A DNA stretch of 64,000 nt from Maratus speciosus (lineage: Eukaryota > Arthropoda > Arachnida > Araneae > Salticidae). Shown piece after piece: positions 22,484 through 34,496 of the stretch. The notes beneath the pieces were generated by a model that was given only the letters and a program-made list of their open reading frames with translations, ran no database searches and was not told the origin of the DNA. The position numbers and the translations under genes are program-made. Location: assembly GCA_963932465.1 (NCBI GenBank), contig OZ010792.1, forward strand, positions 2,294,001-2,358,000, read 5' to 3'. Every line of letters begins with the position of its first letter. Position 1 is the first letter of the stretch.

Positions 22484-23222
22484 CAGGGTTGGCGAACCCT
22501 TTTTCTACCGCGTGCCAAATTTGGTCAAAAAATATTTTAGGTGACCATGACGTGCCAACTAAAAAAAAATTTAGTAGATGGAAAAATAATGGATTAAAAT
22601 TATTTAAAATTTTCTATTAAGATTTTAAAAATATTAGAAACATACATGTAGGTGCTACACTATAAAAATTATGGATTATTTCACAAATTAATTTTTAAAA
22701 AATGAATGCGATGTAATTTGATTTATGTTGTTGCATCTTAATATCAGGTTAATTTTAAAGCAAAACTGATCTGGATTTATCTGACAAATGCTTTCAGTTT
22801 GAGTTTTGATATTATTAATTTGTGGAAACAGCGACTCGGAAGCATAAGATAGTAAAAAAAAAAAAAAAAAAAAAAATCAGTTAAAATGTCGAACGCCAGT
22901 TTCTCTGAATAGCTTCGAAATAAATTAAAAGTTGCCATAACTTTACCTTTGGAATTTAGTAATGTCTAATAACTAATTCTTGCCGATAGTTTTCAAATAT
23001 CGTTTTTGTTTGGAAAAAGTTTGAGACCATAATTAATTAGACTGGAATATAATATGCCTCAATTTAATTTTTTCAATTTCCATTTAATCGAATTTAGAAA
23101 AAATCAGTTGCGATTTTGTGAAATTTCACTTTATTTTGATTTAGAGCCACAAGCAATGTCGTGCCGAAATTATTCTTTCACATGCCAAAAGTGGCATGCG
23201 TGCCATAGATTCGTCGACCCTG
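22484..23222. mobile_element. 739-bp hAT MITE in element D
   Basis: The ends are CAGGGTTGGCGAACCC and …TTCGTCGACCCTG, with a perfect 8-bp duplication tcttagag (22476-22483 and 23223-23230). A poly(A) run lies at 22854-22877. Subterminal 'cgtgccaa' and 'tggcatgcgtgcca' motifs sit near the two ends. No coding sequence. Confidence 0.9.
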
Positions 23223-23499
23223 TCTTAGAGTAATATAGTATAGCAGAGCAAATAGAAGCAGAAATCTCTCATTATAGATAATGGAAAGTGTTACGAAAAA
23301 TTGTAAAATCTTGTTTCAGAAAAATTATACAGACATTTAATACTGAATGATGTCAAAATATTTTTTTTGAAGTTATTCGTATACTTTTTCTGGTGCTAAA
23401 TGTATTTTAAACTTTCCATGGGGAATATTTTAAAAATTCAATTTAAAAAAACTGATTTTTTAAATTTTGCTTGTATTCTATTTATTATACTTAAAAAAA

Positions 23500-26056
23500 A
23501 AAAGACAGAAACAAGTGGGTAAGTGTGATCATACATCGCACAAAGGGTTTCATTTAATATTCCTTTCAAAACACTTTCTTTCAAAACGTCCAGTACATTT
23601 ATCGCCATGGAATACCTTCTAAATTTTGGCAAACACATCCTAAACTATGTTAAAGTTTCAAATATATTCACCTTGTTATATTTCCTAATTTTGTTCACCC
23701 CCCCCCCCCAAAATGCTATGATATATCACATGACGGGTATCTGCCAAATTTAGAAAAGTGCCCCCCTTGGGGGGGAGTGGGCAGATGGTCACCATGATTT
23801 TGACGTGGCCTGATTTTAAAAATTTATGTTATGTTTTATAAGCCATATTAAAGTTTCAAACAGATCGTCCAGTTATATTTCCTAATTTTGTTCGTGCACC
23901 TCCCTCAACACCCCCCCCCCTCCTTGAAATGCGACGCGCCCTTCTTCTTTATAATTTATTATCGTGTGTTATAAAGTATCTTAAAGTTTAAAACAGATTG
24001 AATTGTTAGATTTCCTACTTTAAATGAAATCGCAGTCTGTTAATTCCACATTCCACCACCAGGGAGCGCACTGTATTCTTAACACAACCCATTAGTAGAT
24101 ATGTTACTCGAGGGGGTGGCGGTCTTCAGCAAGAATTTAAGATAATTGTTGAAATTACTATTCGGAAATAGTGGTAATTTAACTTTTGACATATTTATAT
24201 TTAATAAGCATAAGTAGCATGTATCTGAGGACTCCATCAAAAAATGCACCTGAAACGGTATGAAACAAAAAAGAAATATTTTGCTCCTCCCCCTCTCCCC
24301 ACCTTCCCAAAATTTCACGCGCCATTTTTTATAAACTTTTTCTAATGTGTTATAAACTATCGTAAAATTTCAAACAGATCGCCTTGTTATATTTCCTAAT
24401 TTTAACAAAAATGTTAGTTCCACATTCCACCACCAGGGAGCGCACTCTATTCTTAATAAAACTGTATCAGAAGGAAGCTCCGTTAAACAACCTATAAGTA
24501 GATATGTTACTCGAGGTGGTGGCGGTCTTAATAAGAAATTAAGATATTTGCTGAAATTACTATTAGGAAATAGTGGTAACTAAACTTTAGACAATTTTAT
24601 ATTAAATAAGTAGCATATATCTCAGGACTCCCCCAAAAAGTCACCTAAAGCGGTCAGAAACGCTAATTTTTTAAATAGAAATCTAGCGCCCCCCACCCCC
24701 TCCTCGGAATTTCGCATGTCATTCTTTCTTACACTTTATCTTATGTGTTATAAAATATCTTAAAGTTTCAAACAGATCGACTTGTTAGATTTCCTAATTT
24801 TAACAAAATCGCGTTATGTTAGTTCCACATTCCACCACCAGGGAATGCACTCTATTCTTAACAAAAGCATATCTGAACGAAACTCCTTTACGCAATCTTT
24901 CCGTAGATAGATGGGTCGGGATGGTGGCGGTCTTAAACAAGAATTTAAAATATTTGCTGCGGTAACAAACACTAAGATTTTAAAAACAATTCTAGCTCCC
25001 CCCCCCTCCTCGAAATATCACACTCCATTCTTTTTTACACTTTTTTCTATGTGTTATAAACTATCTTAAAGTTTCAAACAGACTGAGTGGCGGTCTTAAC
25101 CAATAATTCAAAATATTTCCTGAAATTACTATTAGAAAATAGTGGTATGAAGTAAACTTTCTGATGATTATTGAGTTACACTTATCTCATATCGCTGTTC
25201 AAAAAGCCCAGGCAAATTATTAGATTTCCTAATTTAAGTTAATTCGTAGTTAAATAAGCGCGTCTCTTCATTTTAATTGACGCATTTGATAGGAATAAAC
25301 CGATTAATTAAATAATAATTAATATTTCAGCTTGTAATTAAGATAGGACTTAGATATGGGTATCAATGAAATCAGCGAGAAATTTGACATCGGGATGCCA
25401 AAAAATTTAATCAAAAAATTTAATATTTAAAAAGTTAAAATTTCGTATTAAAATATGCTATTATGGAAAACCGCAGCGTCGTCATGTCTACCTGCTTTCC
25501 CGCCGAATTGAAATCTTTTTATTTCCTTATCTTTCCAATTAAAGAAATTAAATTTTTATTGATCGATTTTTAGTGGATATTTTAACTTATACACATCGCA
25601 GAAATGTGAACTTTATACCAAATGAAAGTAGATTTTTTTCTGCGTCTGTCTATTCCATTTACAAATTTCTGGGACCAATATTTTCTGATATGCGATTTCG
25701 ATTTATAATGCACACTTCATTTTTCGGCTTAATTTCCTCCGTGGTAACCATGCATCGGCTGATTTTACTGGCAACCCTTAGGAGAAACACGGATGATTTG
25801 GAGAAAGTCCATTTGAATTTGCGTTAAAAAGGTGGATTGGTTAATTTTAGAAGTTAATTAGCCCGTAATTCGGTTAATTACCAACTTTTTCAAAATTTTA
25901 TGATTTGTTGTTTGATGTGAGGTGTTCAGCTATAAGTACCCAAAATTTCAAGTCTCTAACATGTATAGTTTCTGAGAACGGGCTCTGTGACGGATAGACG
26001 GACAGACAGACAGAGGAGCGAGACGAATAGGGTTTCGTGAGATGAACAAAACCCTA
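23500..26056 (-). mobile_element. Helentron-like repeat, long copy with tandem units
   Basis: Read on the minus strand it starts with a hairpin (26056-26028, stem TAGGGTTTTGT/ACGAAACCCTA type with one mismatch). A short GTCT/CTGT microsatellite follows (25990-26015), then several ~140-430-bp direct repeats. Units with 'ttccaccaccagggagcg' are at about 24050, 24425 and 24828. It ends near 'gatcacacttacccacttgttt' (~23530). A shorter copy with the same two ends lies at 38652-39670 in the opposite orientation. No Rep/helicase coding was seen. I infer the class from the terminal hairpin plus central tandem repeats. Confidence 0.5.
24036..25110. repeat. Tandem array of ~400-bp units
   Basis: At least three direct units share 'agttccacattccaccaccaggga', 'gatatgttactcgag(g)tggtggcggtctta', 'gcgcccccc…' and 'gtgttataaa(c/a)tatcttaaagtttcaaacagat'. 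The units start near 24036, 24413 and 24816, and a partial fourth reaches ~25100. They diverge by small indels. The array forms the core of the Helentron-like element. Confidence 0.65.
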
Positions 26057-26196
26057 AAAACTGATAACGAATGAGCGAGCAAGAAATTTGAAATTGCCCC
26101 TTAGTGGGTCGTACGCCCCACATTGGGAACCACTGCATTAAACATTTTAAAGTCATGCACTAATATGAGCTAGTGTGAAACAATTTCCAAACTTAC

Positions 26197-26335
26197 CAAA
26201 ACTGGAACTTCAATATTTTTCTTCAATTTTTCAAGCTTTTCTTTTTCTGCAGGATCCATCAAAACTGACTTGATATCTTTAATTTCTGGATCACTCTTTT
26301 TTTCATACAAATCATTTGCTGATGTAAAAAGTTGT
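26197..26335 (-). CDS. Internal exon of an unidentified host gene
   Basis: On the minus strand a TTTAG acceptor (…ttatgtttag) precedes 139 coding bases that end at a consensus GTAAGT donor (26196-26191). The exon opens with one base completing a split codon, then reads QLFTSANDLYEKKSDPEIKD, IKSVLMDPAEKEKLEKLKKN and IEVPVL. It ends in phase 0. The charged, helix-forming sequence with no stops and both splice sites is convincing coding DNA. I do not recognise the protein. The exon lies 61 bases from hAT element D, so D sits in its downstream intron. Confidence 0.75.
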
Positions 26336-26759
26336 CTAAACATAAGATGTGTATAAATGTTATATTTTACTCATATACACAACTTAATAACATACATTTT
26401 TTAATCCCTCAACTACAACAAAGGCAAAAAGGAAGGGTTATCAGGTTAATAAATGCAACAAAGTATTACAAAACTAAATTGCAACAAATAAATTGTAGTA
26501 AAACAAGAAAACAACATTATAATAATTTCACCCTGTTTGTATGATTTTATATTTTTAACTAGATTTTGTCTGAAATACGTGTGTCCACTGACTGTGAAAA
26601 ATCATTAAAAACAACAAATTGATATTTAGTGAAAAAAAGGCTTGAAATAACTGAAACAGGGAACTTGGGGAGGGGAGGGGGATATGTTTGCAACGACTGT
26701 GTAATTTTCGTGCTAAAATATTGACAACTTTAAAAATCACTTTTTTACTCCATAATTTT

Positions 26760-28310
26760 TACTTTCTTCTATCTTTACAAGGAGAAAGTATTGGATTTGT
26801 GAAAATTTTCGACCTTCGGTTTTCGATGAATTTACACATTTTAGGGGTCAGAGATTCCAAAAAACATGGTTTTACAAAATATCTGTCTGTGAGCCTGTGA
26901 CTCTGTCTGTCTGTATGTATGTGACACAAATTTTGTGGGCGCTCTATCTCAAGAACTAATGCACGGAATTTTATAGAAATTTATATTCAGTTAGTCTCTG
27001 AAATAAATTGGTACTGATTAGTTTTTGGTATAAATCGTTTAACAAGTGGCGCTGCTATGCAGCATTTTTCACAATAGTTCAATCTCCAGAACTAATGCAT
27101 GGATTTTCATCAAACTTTAGATTCTGTTAGTCCTTGGCATGATTTGACGTTTAATACATTTTGGTATAAATCGCTCAACAGGTGGCGCTGCTATGCTGCA
27201 TTTTCTGCGATTTCCGCAATAGCTCTATCTCTAGAAGTAATGCTTGGATTTTCAACAAACTTCAGAAATCGTTCAACAGGTGGCACTGCTATGCAGCATT
27301 TTTCACAATTTCCACAATAGCTCAATCTCCGGAACTAATGCACGGATTTTCATCAAACTTCAGATTCAGTTAGTCCTTGACATGAATTGACGTTTTATAC
27401 ATTTTGGTGTAAATTGCTCAACAGGTGGTGCTGCTATGCTGCATTTTTTTCAATTTTGCAATAGCTCTATCTCAAGAACTAATACTTGGATTTTCAAAAA
27501 ACTTCAGATTCAGGTATAGCTTGATATGAATTACAGTACAGAACCATTTATCCGGAATGCTTGGGGTCAGATGTATTCCGGATAACTGGTTTTTCCGGTT
27601 AACTGGTTGTGCATTAAAGCAGCATCCATTTGATAAATTTTATGGAATATGCGTGGTTGTGGCATTATTTCTCATTTTAAATTATTAGATTAGTTGGATT
27701 AAAAATCAATGCAAGAAAGATAAAAAATTAGCCAGAGTTTAAAAGAAGGCAATTTATGGGAATCCCTTAGGAACAAAAATTCTGTTTCCTCTGCATAAAA
27801 ATTAAAACATCTAAAATACAACTAAATGTGATGATGAAAAATACTAGATGTTGTCATCAAATTGTGCAATTGTTTCAAGCAAAGTCTATGTCAAACTGGC
27901 AATGTATGACACCTTCTTCAGCAAAGATTCTGAAATCAGTCTATCAGAAATATCATTCCGGATAACTGGTTTTCCGGTTAACTGGTTTCCAGATAAATGG
28001 TTCCATACTGTAGTTCTGTTTATGTTTTGGTGTAAATCGCTCAACAGGTGGCACTGCTATGCTACATTTTTCAGAATATCCACTATAGCTTTATCTCAAT
28101 AACTAATGCATGAATTTTCATCAAGCTTCAGATTTAGGTATACCTTAATATTAATTAGTGCTGTTTATATTTTGGTATAAATCGCTCAACAGGTGGAGCA
28201 GCTATGCTACATTTTTCAGAAATTCCACTATAGCTCTATCTCAAGAGCTAATGCACGAATTTTCATCAAACTTCAAATTCAGATATACTTTAATATGAAG
28301 TTGCTAAATT
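26760..28310 (+). mobile_element. Helentron-like repeat with ~170-bp tandem units
   Basis: It starts with a terminal hairpin (26760-26790, stem TACTTTCTTC/GGAGAAAGTA), then a CTGT microsatellite (26880-26915). Degenerate ~150-170-bp units follow, each containing 'ggtataaatcg(c/t)tcaacaggtgg' and 'atctc(a/c)agaactaatgcacgg' (near 27030, 27160, 27260, 27400, 28025, 28170). Short ORFs here only mirror the repeat. A pogo-like MITE (27534-28010) is inserted. An inverted relative is at 55690-56460. Confidence 0.5.
27534..28010. mobile_element. Pogo/Tigger-like MITE, copy 2 (477 bp)
   Basis: It has the same TIRs and internal sequence as 8914-9392, with TA duplications at 27532-27533 and 28011-28012. 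It has inserted into a tandem unit of the Helentron-like repeat. Neighbouring units (for example at 28140-28160) show the sequence without it. Both copies share the internal 'ttatgggaatccctt' region. Confidence 0.88.
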
Positions 28311-29385
28311 GATGTAATTTCTTGTATACTACTTAAATGATTTAATTGACGTGATATATATAGAAGAAAGTTTTGTGATGTCCACAACATACTAGTTTTT
28401 TTTTTTTTTTCAAAGGCGCAAAGTGAAGGGACACACAATTTCACAATTTTTTTTAAAGGGTTATAATTTGTAGTTTTAAAAACTGATTGCACTGTCGAAT
28501 AGAAGAAGATCTGAGATTTACATACCTATTTTTTGTTAATAGATACATCAGAAATTGAGCCCAAGGACAAATTTCTAATAAATATTGCCAGGTTGGCACA
28601 GTTGATTTTTTTTTGCGCCATCTAGCGAGGGTTTTTATAAGTGAAAGAATTGTAACTGAAGATTTATTTTTATTTATTCTTTTATTTAGCATAGATAAAA
28701 TAAACCTCTTAAAATTACAAAATTCTTTTTAATTAACTTGATAGGGCAAAACAATGAAATTGGCAAAATGTAGTAATTATTTTTATAATTTGATTCATTT
28801 ATGTGTAATTTTTTGTTAAATAAATCAATTGTTTTAAAATTAAGAATAATTGCTACATATATTTATTTATTTATTGCAATAAAGTCATTAAACGTATTAA
28901 TGTATTGACATAATATTAAATGCGAAACTTTCTTTTATTAGTATAGAAAAAGAAAAAGGAAACCTTGGAAAAAAATATACAAATTTCTTTTAATTAAATG
29001 TACATTGAACAATATATTTACTACATTTATAAAATGTAGTAATTTTTTTTATCATTTGATTCATTTATATGTAATTGTTATATATGCAATGCATAGGACT
29101 CGTAGGATAGTGTCACTCGACAAAAGCCAGTCACTTACAATAATGTCACCACATTTCACAGAAAACAAAGTTAATATCATAAAAAACTTGTGGAAATATC
29201 TTCATTATTGTTAAAGTTGTAAATGAAAATTTGTGTTAAACTTGTAGTGAGACACCCTACTTTTTGTTGGAATGTAAGTAGTTGTGATGCTGTTTTTGTG
29301 TACAAATAAAAATGTTGGTATTTCTCCATTATCCCATTGACCACTTTCCATAAAAAAAAAAAAAATCACTAAACTATAAGATTTA
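28311..29385. other. AT-rich stretch without recognised features
   Basis: I see no supported gene or repeat boundary. There is a poly(T) run near 28396-28412. Two similar 'aaatgtagtaatttttttat.atttgattcattta' segments (28768-28805 and 29031-29068) suggest a small local duplication. Confidence 0.4.
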
Positions 29386-29771
29386 AGGGGCTATTTCATT
29401 CAAAGAAAAACACCTGTTCGCTAATGTTAATCCCATGGAAGAAAATTTTAAAGATATCTTATTTGCATTGGCTAGCTGAAGTTGATCTGTACAAAGACAG
29501 TTTTTTACATTCTCGATTTGTATACAGGTTTTTTTACTATGATACTTTTACTTTCAGAACTGGTTTTGAAAGTGAAAGTTTTCTCATTAAAAAAACCTTC
29601 AAAGAAAATAGAAAAAGCAATAAACAGCCTTTACACAGATCAAGCTAAGCTAACCAATGCAAAAAAAAAACCTTTTGAAAATATTGAAATGAAAACCAGA
29701 TATCTTTAAAAATTTCTTCCATAGGATTAACATCAATGAACGGGTGTTTTTGCGTGCAGGAAGCAGCCCTT
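29386..29771. mobile_element. 386-bp foldback MITE
   Basis: The arms are inverted copies (left aggggctatttcattcaaag, right complement aagggctgcttcctgcacgc, then a shared block containing 'gttaatcc.atggaagaaa' and 'aaagatatct'). TA lies on both sides (29384-29385 and 29772-29773). The centre (actttcagaactggttttgaaagt) resembles the core of the 2.8-kb palindrome at 52326-55150, so the two may be related families. Confidence 0.7.
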
Positions 29772-29906
29772 TAATGCCAAAAATGCACATTCACTTGATA
29801 TTAGATGTGTTGTTATGTGGGTTTGTTACATTATCAAGTGATTTTTAATTCGACTTTTATCTGTATTTGAATGATGTTTGACTAACTTATTAATTATTTT
29901 GTTAAT

Positions 29907-30237
29907 CAGAGTTTCCCACAGGCAGTTTCAGAGGGGGGTAGGGGGAGAGGGAGGTGCTGCACCCCCACCTGTCCTTTGGTTTACAAAATAGCACCCCTCT
30001 TGCCCCTCATCTAAAAAATTTACACCCTTCTTACCTCTCAGTAAAAAAAAAGTGCCCTTTCTCCTTTTTGCATTAAAAAATTTGCTTGCATAGTAAAAAC
30101 TGACTCCTTGTTGTCTTGAAAGCCTTTAAAAATCAGAAATATGCTCTTAAGAATCCAAAAAGTGTGCTAAATCTGCTGAAAAGTGCCGTTTCTCACCATC
30201 AGCATCTTGCCATTTTTTAAGCCATGGGGAAACTCTG
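29907..30237. mobile_element. ~330-bp hAT-like MITE
   Basis: The ends are CAGAGTTTCCCACAGG and …CCATGGGGAAACTCTG. The flanks (ttgttaat and cattaatt) do not give a clean 8-bp duplication. C-rich 'cacccctcttgcccctc' segments lie inside. It has no coding sequence. Confidence 0.55.
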
Positions 30238-30469
30238 CATTAATTCAAATAAAAATTACGTCCTTAAACAGCGGCACCATGATGATATAAACGAAAAGGC
30301 ATTAAAAATTGTTGGGATGCATAGTTACATACAATAGATCAGTTTCAGCTTCAGCTGATGTCACAAACATTTATCTATCGATCAAGCGGGATAATTAAAA
30401 AAAAATATGTAAATAAATAAGTATCCAAGATTAATTTTTTCTGCTTTCATTATAATATATTATAAATTT

Positions 30470-30811
30470 GGTACTACTTAGTTATCATGTTGACCAATTT
30501 CACCAAATTATATTTACTACATTTAATTAACCAAACCACGCGCCAATAGAGCCAAACCACTCGTCAAATTATACAAATTGACATAATTTTTATTTTAAAT
30601 AACGAAAGAGCAAATAAATTAGTAAAACATTAATAAAAATACAAATAAAACATTGAAATAAAACATTGAAATAAAAATCACTTGATGACGTAAACATGTG
30701 TAACTTGCTTAGAGTCAAGTGAATGTGACATTTACGATCAACCATTACAGGCATTTAATCTTATAGTTTGGCAATAGATTTTTGGTCGACAGGATAACTA
30801 AGTAGTACTAG
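30470..30811. mobile_element. GGTACT-type MITE, copy 1
   Basis: The ends are GGTACTACTTAGTTATC and the complement of AGTACTACTTAGTTATCC. Internal sequence (caaattgacataatttttat, atgtgacatttacgatcaac) matches a second copy at 48613-48882. No confident target duplication is visible in this copy. Confidence 0.65.
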
Positions 30812-31441
30812 TATTTTTATTGTTTTAAAGTTACTGATAATTCTCACTGTAGAAAGCTTTTCCGAATTTCTTGTATTTTTTTTTATATTTCAATGGGAAC
30901 ATGCTTCCACTCGTTTATTGGACGTTACAGTTTGGAGAATATATTGGGGATAGTTTTTTTTATGGAAAGAGGTCAGCGGGATAATGAAGAAGTACCAAAA
31001 TGTTCTTCTTGGCTGCATTATCTTCTTTAAAGTTTATTTCAAAATTTTAGGAAGACTTGTTGTTTTAAGCCGTTGAAAATAACCCCTCCCTCCAGGCACT
31101 GCTCTTTGGTGTATTTAAAAACGTTCTTATTAAATCACAAGGAGTGGGAAAGTTAATCTTACTGAGTTGCCACCATTTGAATAGTTTATCTTTTTAAACG
31201 CTAATACATTCCTCACAAATAAATACTATATCATTGTAAAATTTTTGGCATCACTAATGGCTCATTAAATTATTATGCCTTTTACTTTTCTCTCATTGAG
31301 TTGTACTGTATTAGAGTTACATATAGAAGCTTCTCATTGTAAATCAAAATTCTACAAATTTGTTTTTCTGTTTCCCTACATTGCAGTATTATTTTACTGT
31401 ACCCCATGCTTGGAATAACTAATCTAAAAAATTATCTTCAG
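30812..31441. other. Non-coding DNA upstream of the probable terminal exon
   Basis: This is AT-rich sequence with no TIR pair. Its last ~40 bases hold a good branch-point-like 'aactaat' and a TTCAG acceptor, so it is probably intron of the gene ending at 31612. Confidence 0.4.
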
Positions 31442-31612
31442 GTAGGATCAAGAAAAAAGAGGTACAGCTGGAGTTCTAAAGCCCAAACTTTAGAAGATCC
31501 TGTGCACCAAATAAATTTAAAAAACAGAGAGAGAAATTATTTTAATCGAATTATAACTAATATGAAAATTCTCTACTACGACTTAGGATTCCCCTCCACA
31601 GCCAGTTTTTAA
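31442..31612 (+). CDS. Probable terminal coding exon of an unidentified gene
   Basis: After 'attatcttcag' an open frame in phase 0 reads VGSRKKRYSWSSKAQTLEDP, VHQINLKNRERNYFNRIITN and MKILYYDLGFPSTASF, then TAA. An AATAAA follows at 31747-31752. The open frame also runs 36 bases upstream of the acceptor, so a non-spliced reading cannot be excluded. The peptide is non-repetitive and strongly charged. I do not recognise a family. A transposon (31809) has inserted 57 bases after the polyA signal. Confidence 0.45.
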   Translation, partial: VGSRKKRYSWSSKAQTLEDPVHQINLKNRERNYFNRIITNMKILYYDLGFPSTASF

Positions 31613-31746
31613 TCTTTTACAAAAGTTCTATTAATTTTAGTTGAATGTTTCAAGTATAAAGAGAAACTACGAATATGTTAGTGGTATAAATGTAAATTAA
31701 TGATAAAAGATTATATCTACTGAAAAGTCAAGACTCCAATGTCCTA

Positions 31747-31752
31747 AATAAA
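31747..31752 (+). terminator. AATAAA polyadenylation signal
   Basis: It lies 135 bases after the stop at 31612, a normal distance for an animal 3' UTR. It supports reading 31442-31612 as a last exon. Confidence 0.4.
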
Positions 31753-32423
31753 AGATTTAAAATTTTTCAGCAGACTCTGATTTTATACACTTTAGATAAC
31801 ATGCAGTACGGTAGATGCTCCAGTTGTGGCCACCTTTAGAGAAAATTTGAAACAGAAATTTTACAGTTATTGACCGATTGAAGGATATTAAATCACAATA
31901 ACATCATTATTTATCAAATTTAATTGTCTTTCTGTGAATTATACTAACTTTCTACATAATATTTTAGATTGTGAGTAATAACTCATTAAATAATTTATTT
32001 GAATTTGTACCAGTTGTGGCCACCCCTACACCAGTTTGGTCATCTCTATGCACCAGTTTTGGCCACTCCAATATCATGTAGTTTAACAAACATTTTAATT
32101 GATAATAAGTAAAAATAAAGCATTTTTATCCAACATTTATTTTGCCACACATATGTTTGCTGTATTAAAAGAATTTTGCAATTTTTTTTATGAATTGATA
32201 AAAACATCAAGTAAAATATACTTATGTTAATTTAATTGAAAATTTCAATTAAAAAAAAAATATATATATATATATATTTAATTTGATTCATAAAAGGAAC
32301 AACAGTGCCGGTAGGACATCAAGATTAACTATTTAAATCAGTTTTATAATTATACAATGGATTGTGGATTGATTTAAAACACTTGAATCGTCACCAAAGA
32401 GTTATATTTCTGGGGCTCCAATA

Positions 32424-34496
32424 AAGGTTAAAATTCAGTATTTGCTTTAGTAGCCAGTGGCCGGTAGAGGCTGTATGTTTAGTAGCCACTACTGTCAAGT
32501 TAGTGGCCACTTATCGTAGTTTGTAGATTTAAATGGTTTTACAAGTAATGTTTTTAAAATACTTATGTTACGAAGACATCTTTTAAAATATATAAAAATA
32601 AAACTATCCACAGTGTCAGTTTACTTACCCCAACAAAAACAATTAACAGTTATATTACATTAAAAAAAGAGAGAATTTATCGAACAATGTCGTATAAGAC
32701 CAAGGTCAAAGATTGGTTCATATCTCCAATACGTCACTGTGTAGTCCGAGATCAGAATTCTTTCTCAAAATAGGCCTAAAATATTTCACGTTTGACAAAA
32801 TTCGCAATTAATTTTTGAAATTGTTTTAAGAAATTTGCAATTATTTTATGCAACCTCTTGCTAAAATTCACAATTTTTTCACTGATCGTTCAACAGAATT
32901 CACGATTTTTTTTCGCGATCATTCGACGAAAGTGACGATTTTATTTTGCGATCTCTTGAAGAAATTCGCGCTTTTTTCCACGATCAATTGACGAAATTCG
33001 CGACTTTATTTCCACGATCTTTCGACAAAATTCGTGATTTTATTCCGCGGTCGTTTGATGAAATTTACGTTTTTTTGACGAAGTTTGCGTTTTTTTCGAG
33101 ATCTTTTGACAAAGTTTGCGTTTTTTTCACGATCTTTTGACAAAGTTTGCGTTTTTTTCGCGATCTTTTGACGAAATGTGTAGTTTTTTCTGCGATCCTC
33201 CAGTGAAATTTACTAGGTTTTCGCGATTTTTTGACGAAAATTGCGGATTTTTCACGATCTTTTGATGAAATTTGGGTTTTTACGCGATCCTTTCACGAAA
33301 TTTGCGTTTTTTCAGCGATTTTTTGATGGAAATCGCGTTTTTTTTTTTTCGCGATTCTGAAATTCACAGCAAATTTCTTGAAAGTTTACAGTAGGGTGGA
33401 GCTGTGTTTTTTCTGCACCTGATTGACGAAATTCCCGTTTTTTTCGAGATCCTTTGATGAAATTTACTTTTTTTCGCGATCTCTTGACGAAATTTGTGGT
33501 TTTTTTCGCGACTTTTGACAAAATTTGCACTTTTTTCGCGAACATTTGACAAAATTTGCGGTTTTTAGAGATCTTTTGACGAAATTTACGTTATTTTGCG
33601 ATCTTTAGACGAAATTTGCGGTTTTTTCGCGATCTTTTGACGAAATTTACGTTTTTTTTTTCCACGTTCTTTTAACGAAATTTGCAGGTGTTTTCGCGAT
33701 CTTTTGACAAAATTTGCGGTTTTACGTGATTTTTTGACGAAATTTACGTTATTTCGCAATCTTTAGACGAAATTTGCGGGTTTTTTCGCGATTTTTTGAC
33801 GAAATTTGAGATTTTTTCGCGATCTTTTGATGAAATTTACGGTTTTTCGTGTTCTTTTAACGAAATTTGTGGGTTTTTTTCGCGATCTTTTGACAAAATT
33901 TGCGGTTTTTCGTGATTTTTTGACGAAATTTACCTTTTTTTGCGATCTTTTGACGAAATTTGCGGGTTTTCCCTATCTATTGGCGAAATTTAAGGGGGTT
34001 TCGCGATCTTTTGATGAAAATTGCGGGTTTTTGTGATACTTTGATGAAATTTGCGATTTTAACGCATTCCTTTCACGAAATTTGCGTTTTTTCCGCAATT
34101 CTTTGACGGCAATCGCGTCTTTTTTCCGAGATTCTTATGAAATTCTCGTTTTTCCCGTGATTATTTGACGATTTTTTTGCGAACGATTGACGAAATTGAT
34201 ATCGTTCGGCGACCATTTGTCGAAATTCGCGATACTTTTATGCCGATTTTTTTTAAATTTTCGGAACAAATGCCTTCAATGTGAACATCAACGCGATTTT
34301 CTTTTCCTTTTACGATTCCGCGGAAATCGCTGATCGATTAAAAAAAATAAAAAAAACGGAAAAGTGGCATTTCTGACATGTAATATTACATGAAAAATAA
34401 AGATCGCCACTTTGGCGATCAGATGCACATCATAAAGTCGCCAATTTTTTACATTTAGTCGCCCTGTGGCCGGTGGCGACCGGGAATTTTAACCTT
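32424..34496. mobile_element. TA-flanked MITE L with internal 30-bp minisatellite
   Basis: The ends are aaggttaaaattc and gaattttaacctt, with TA at 32422-32423 and 34497-34498. 'gccagtggccgg' near the left end and 'gtggccggtggcgac' near the right form further inverted matches. The interior (about 32860-34240) is a degenerate minisatellite. Confidence 0.75.
32860..34240. repeat. Degenerate ~30-bp minisatellite
   Basis: More than 35 units of the form 'cgcgatcttttgacgaaatt' plus 'tgcgttttttt' run tandemly with frequent small changes. Long open frames on both strands (for example FFRDLLTKFAVF repeats) are by-products of the unit. The same unit recurs in reverse orientation at 37570-38150, and a fragment is at 61370-61500. 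Confidence 0.85.

Larger units (their letters stand above)
12762..26135. mobile_element. hAT element D, 13.4-kb shell with perfect TSD
   Basis: The ends are CAGTGGTTCCCAACC (12762) and the complement of CAGTGGTTCCCAATG (26135), flanked by a perfect 8-bp duplication cattaaac at 12754-12761 and 26136-26143. Own sequence is limited to 12762-13256 and parts of 22164-26135. No transposase is recognised. It hosts an LTR-type element (13257-22159), a hAT MITE (22484-23222) and a Helentron-like repeat (~23500-26056). Its right edge lies 61 bases from a host exon. Confidence 0.88.

Noticed and set aside
24036..25110. CRISPR-like spaced repeats
   Set aside because: Units are ~400 bp, diverged and contiguous. 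There are no short identical repeats with unique spacers, and this is animal DNA.
27099..27373. Frames with NRWHCYAAF-like repeats
   Set aside because: They translate the tandem units of the Helentron-like repeat. The same pattern appears in unrelated copies.
33312..34036. Open frames on both strands (FFRDLLTKFAVF-type and KKVNFIKGSRKK-type peptides)
   Set aside because: They are products of the 30-bp minisatellite, whose unit length is a multiple of three. There is no start context or composition of a real gene.
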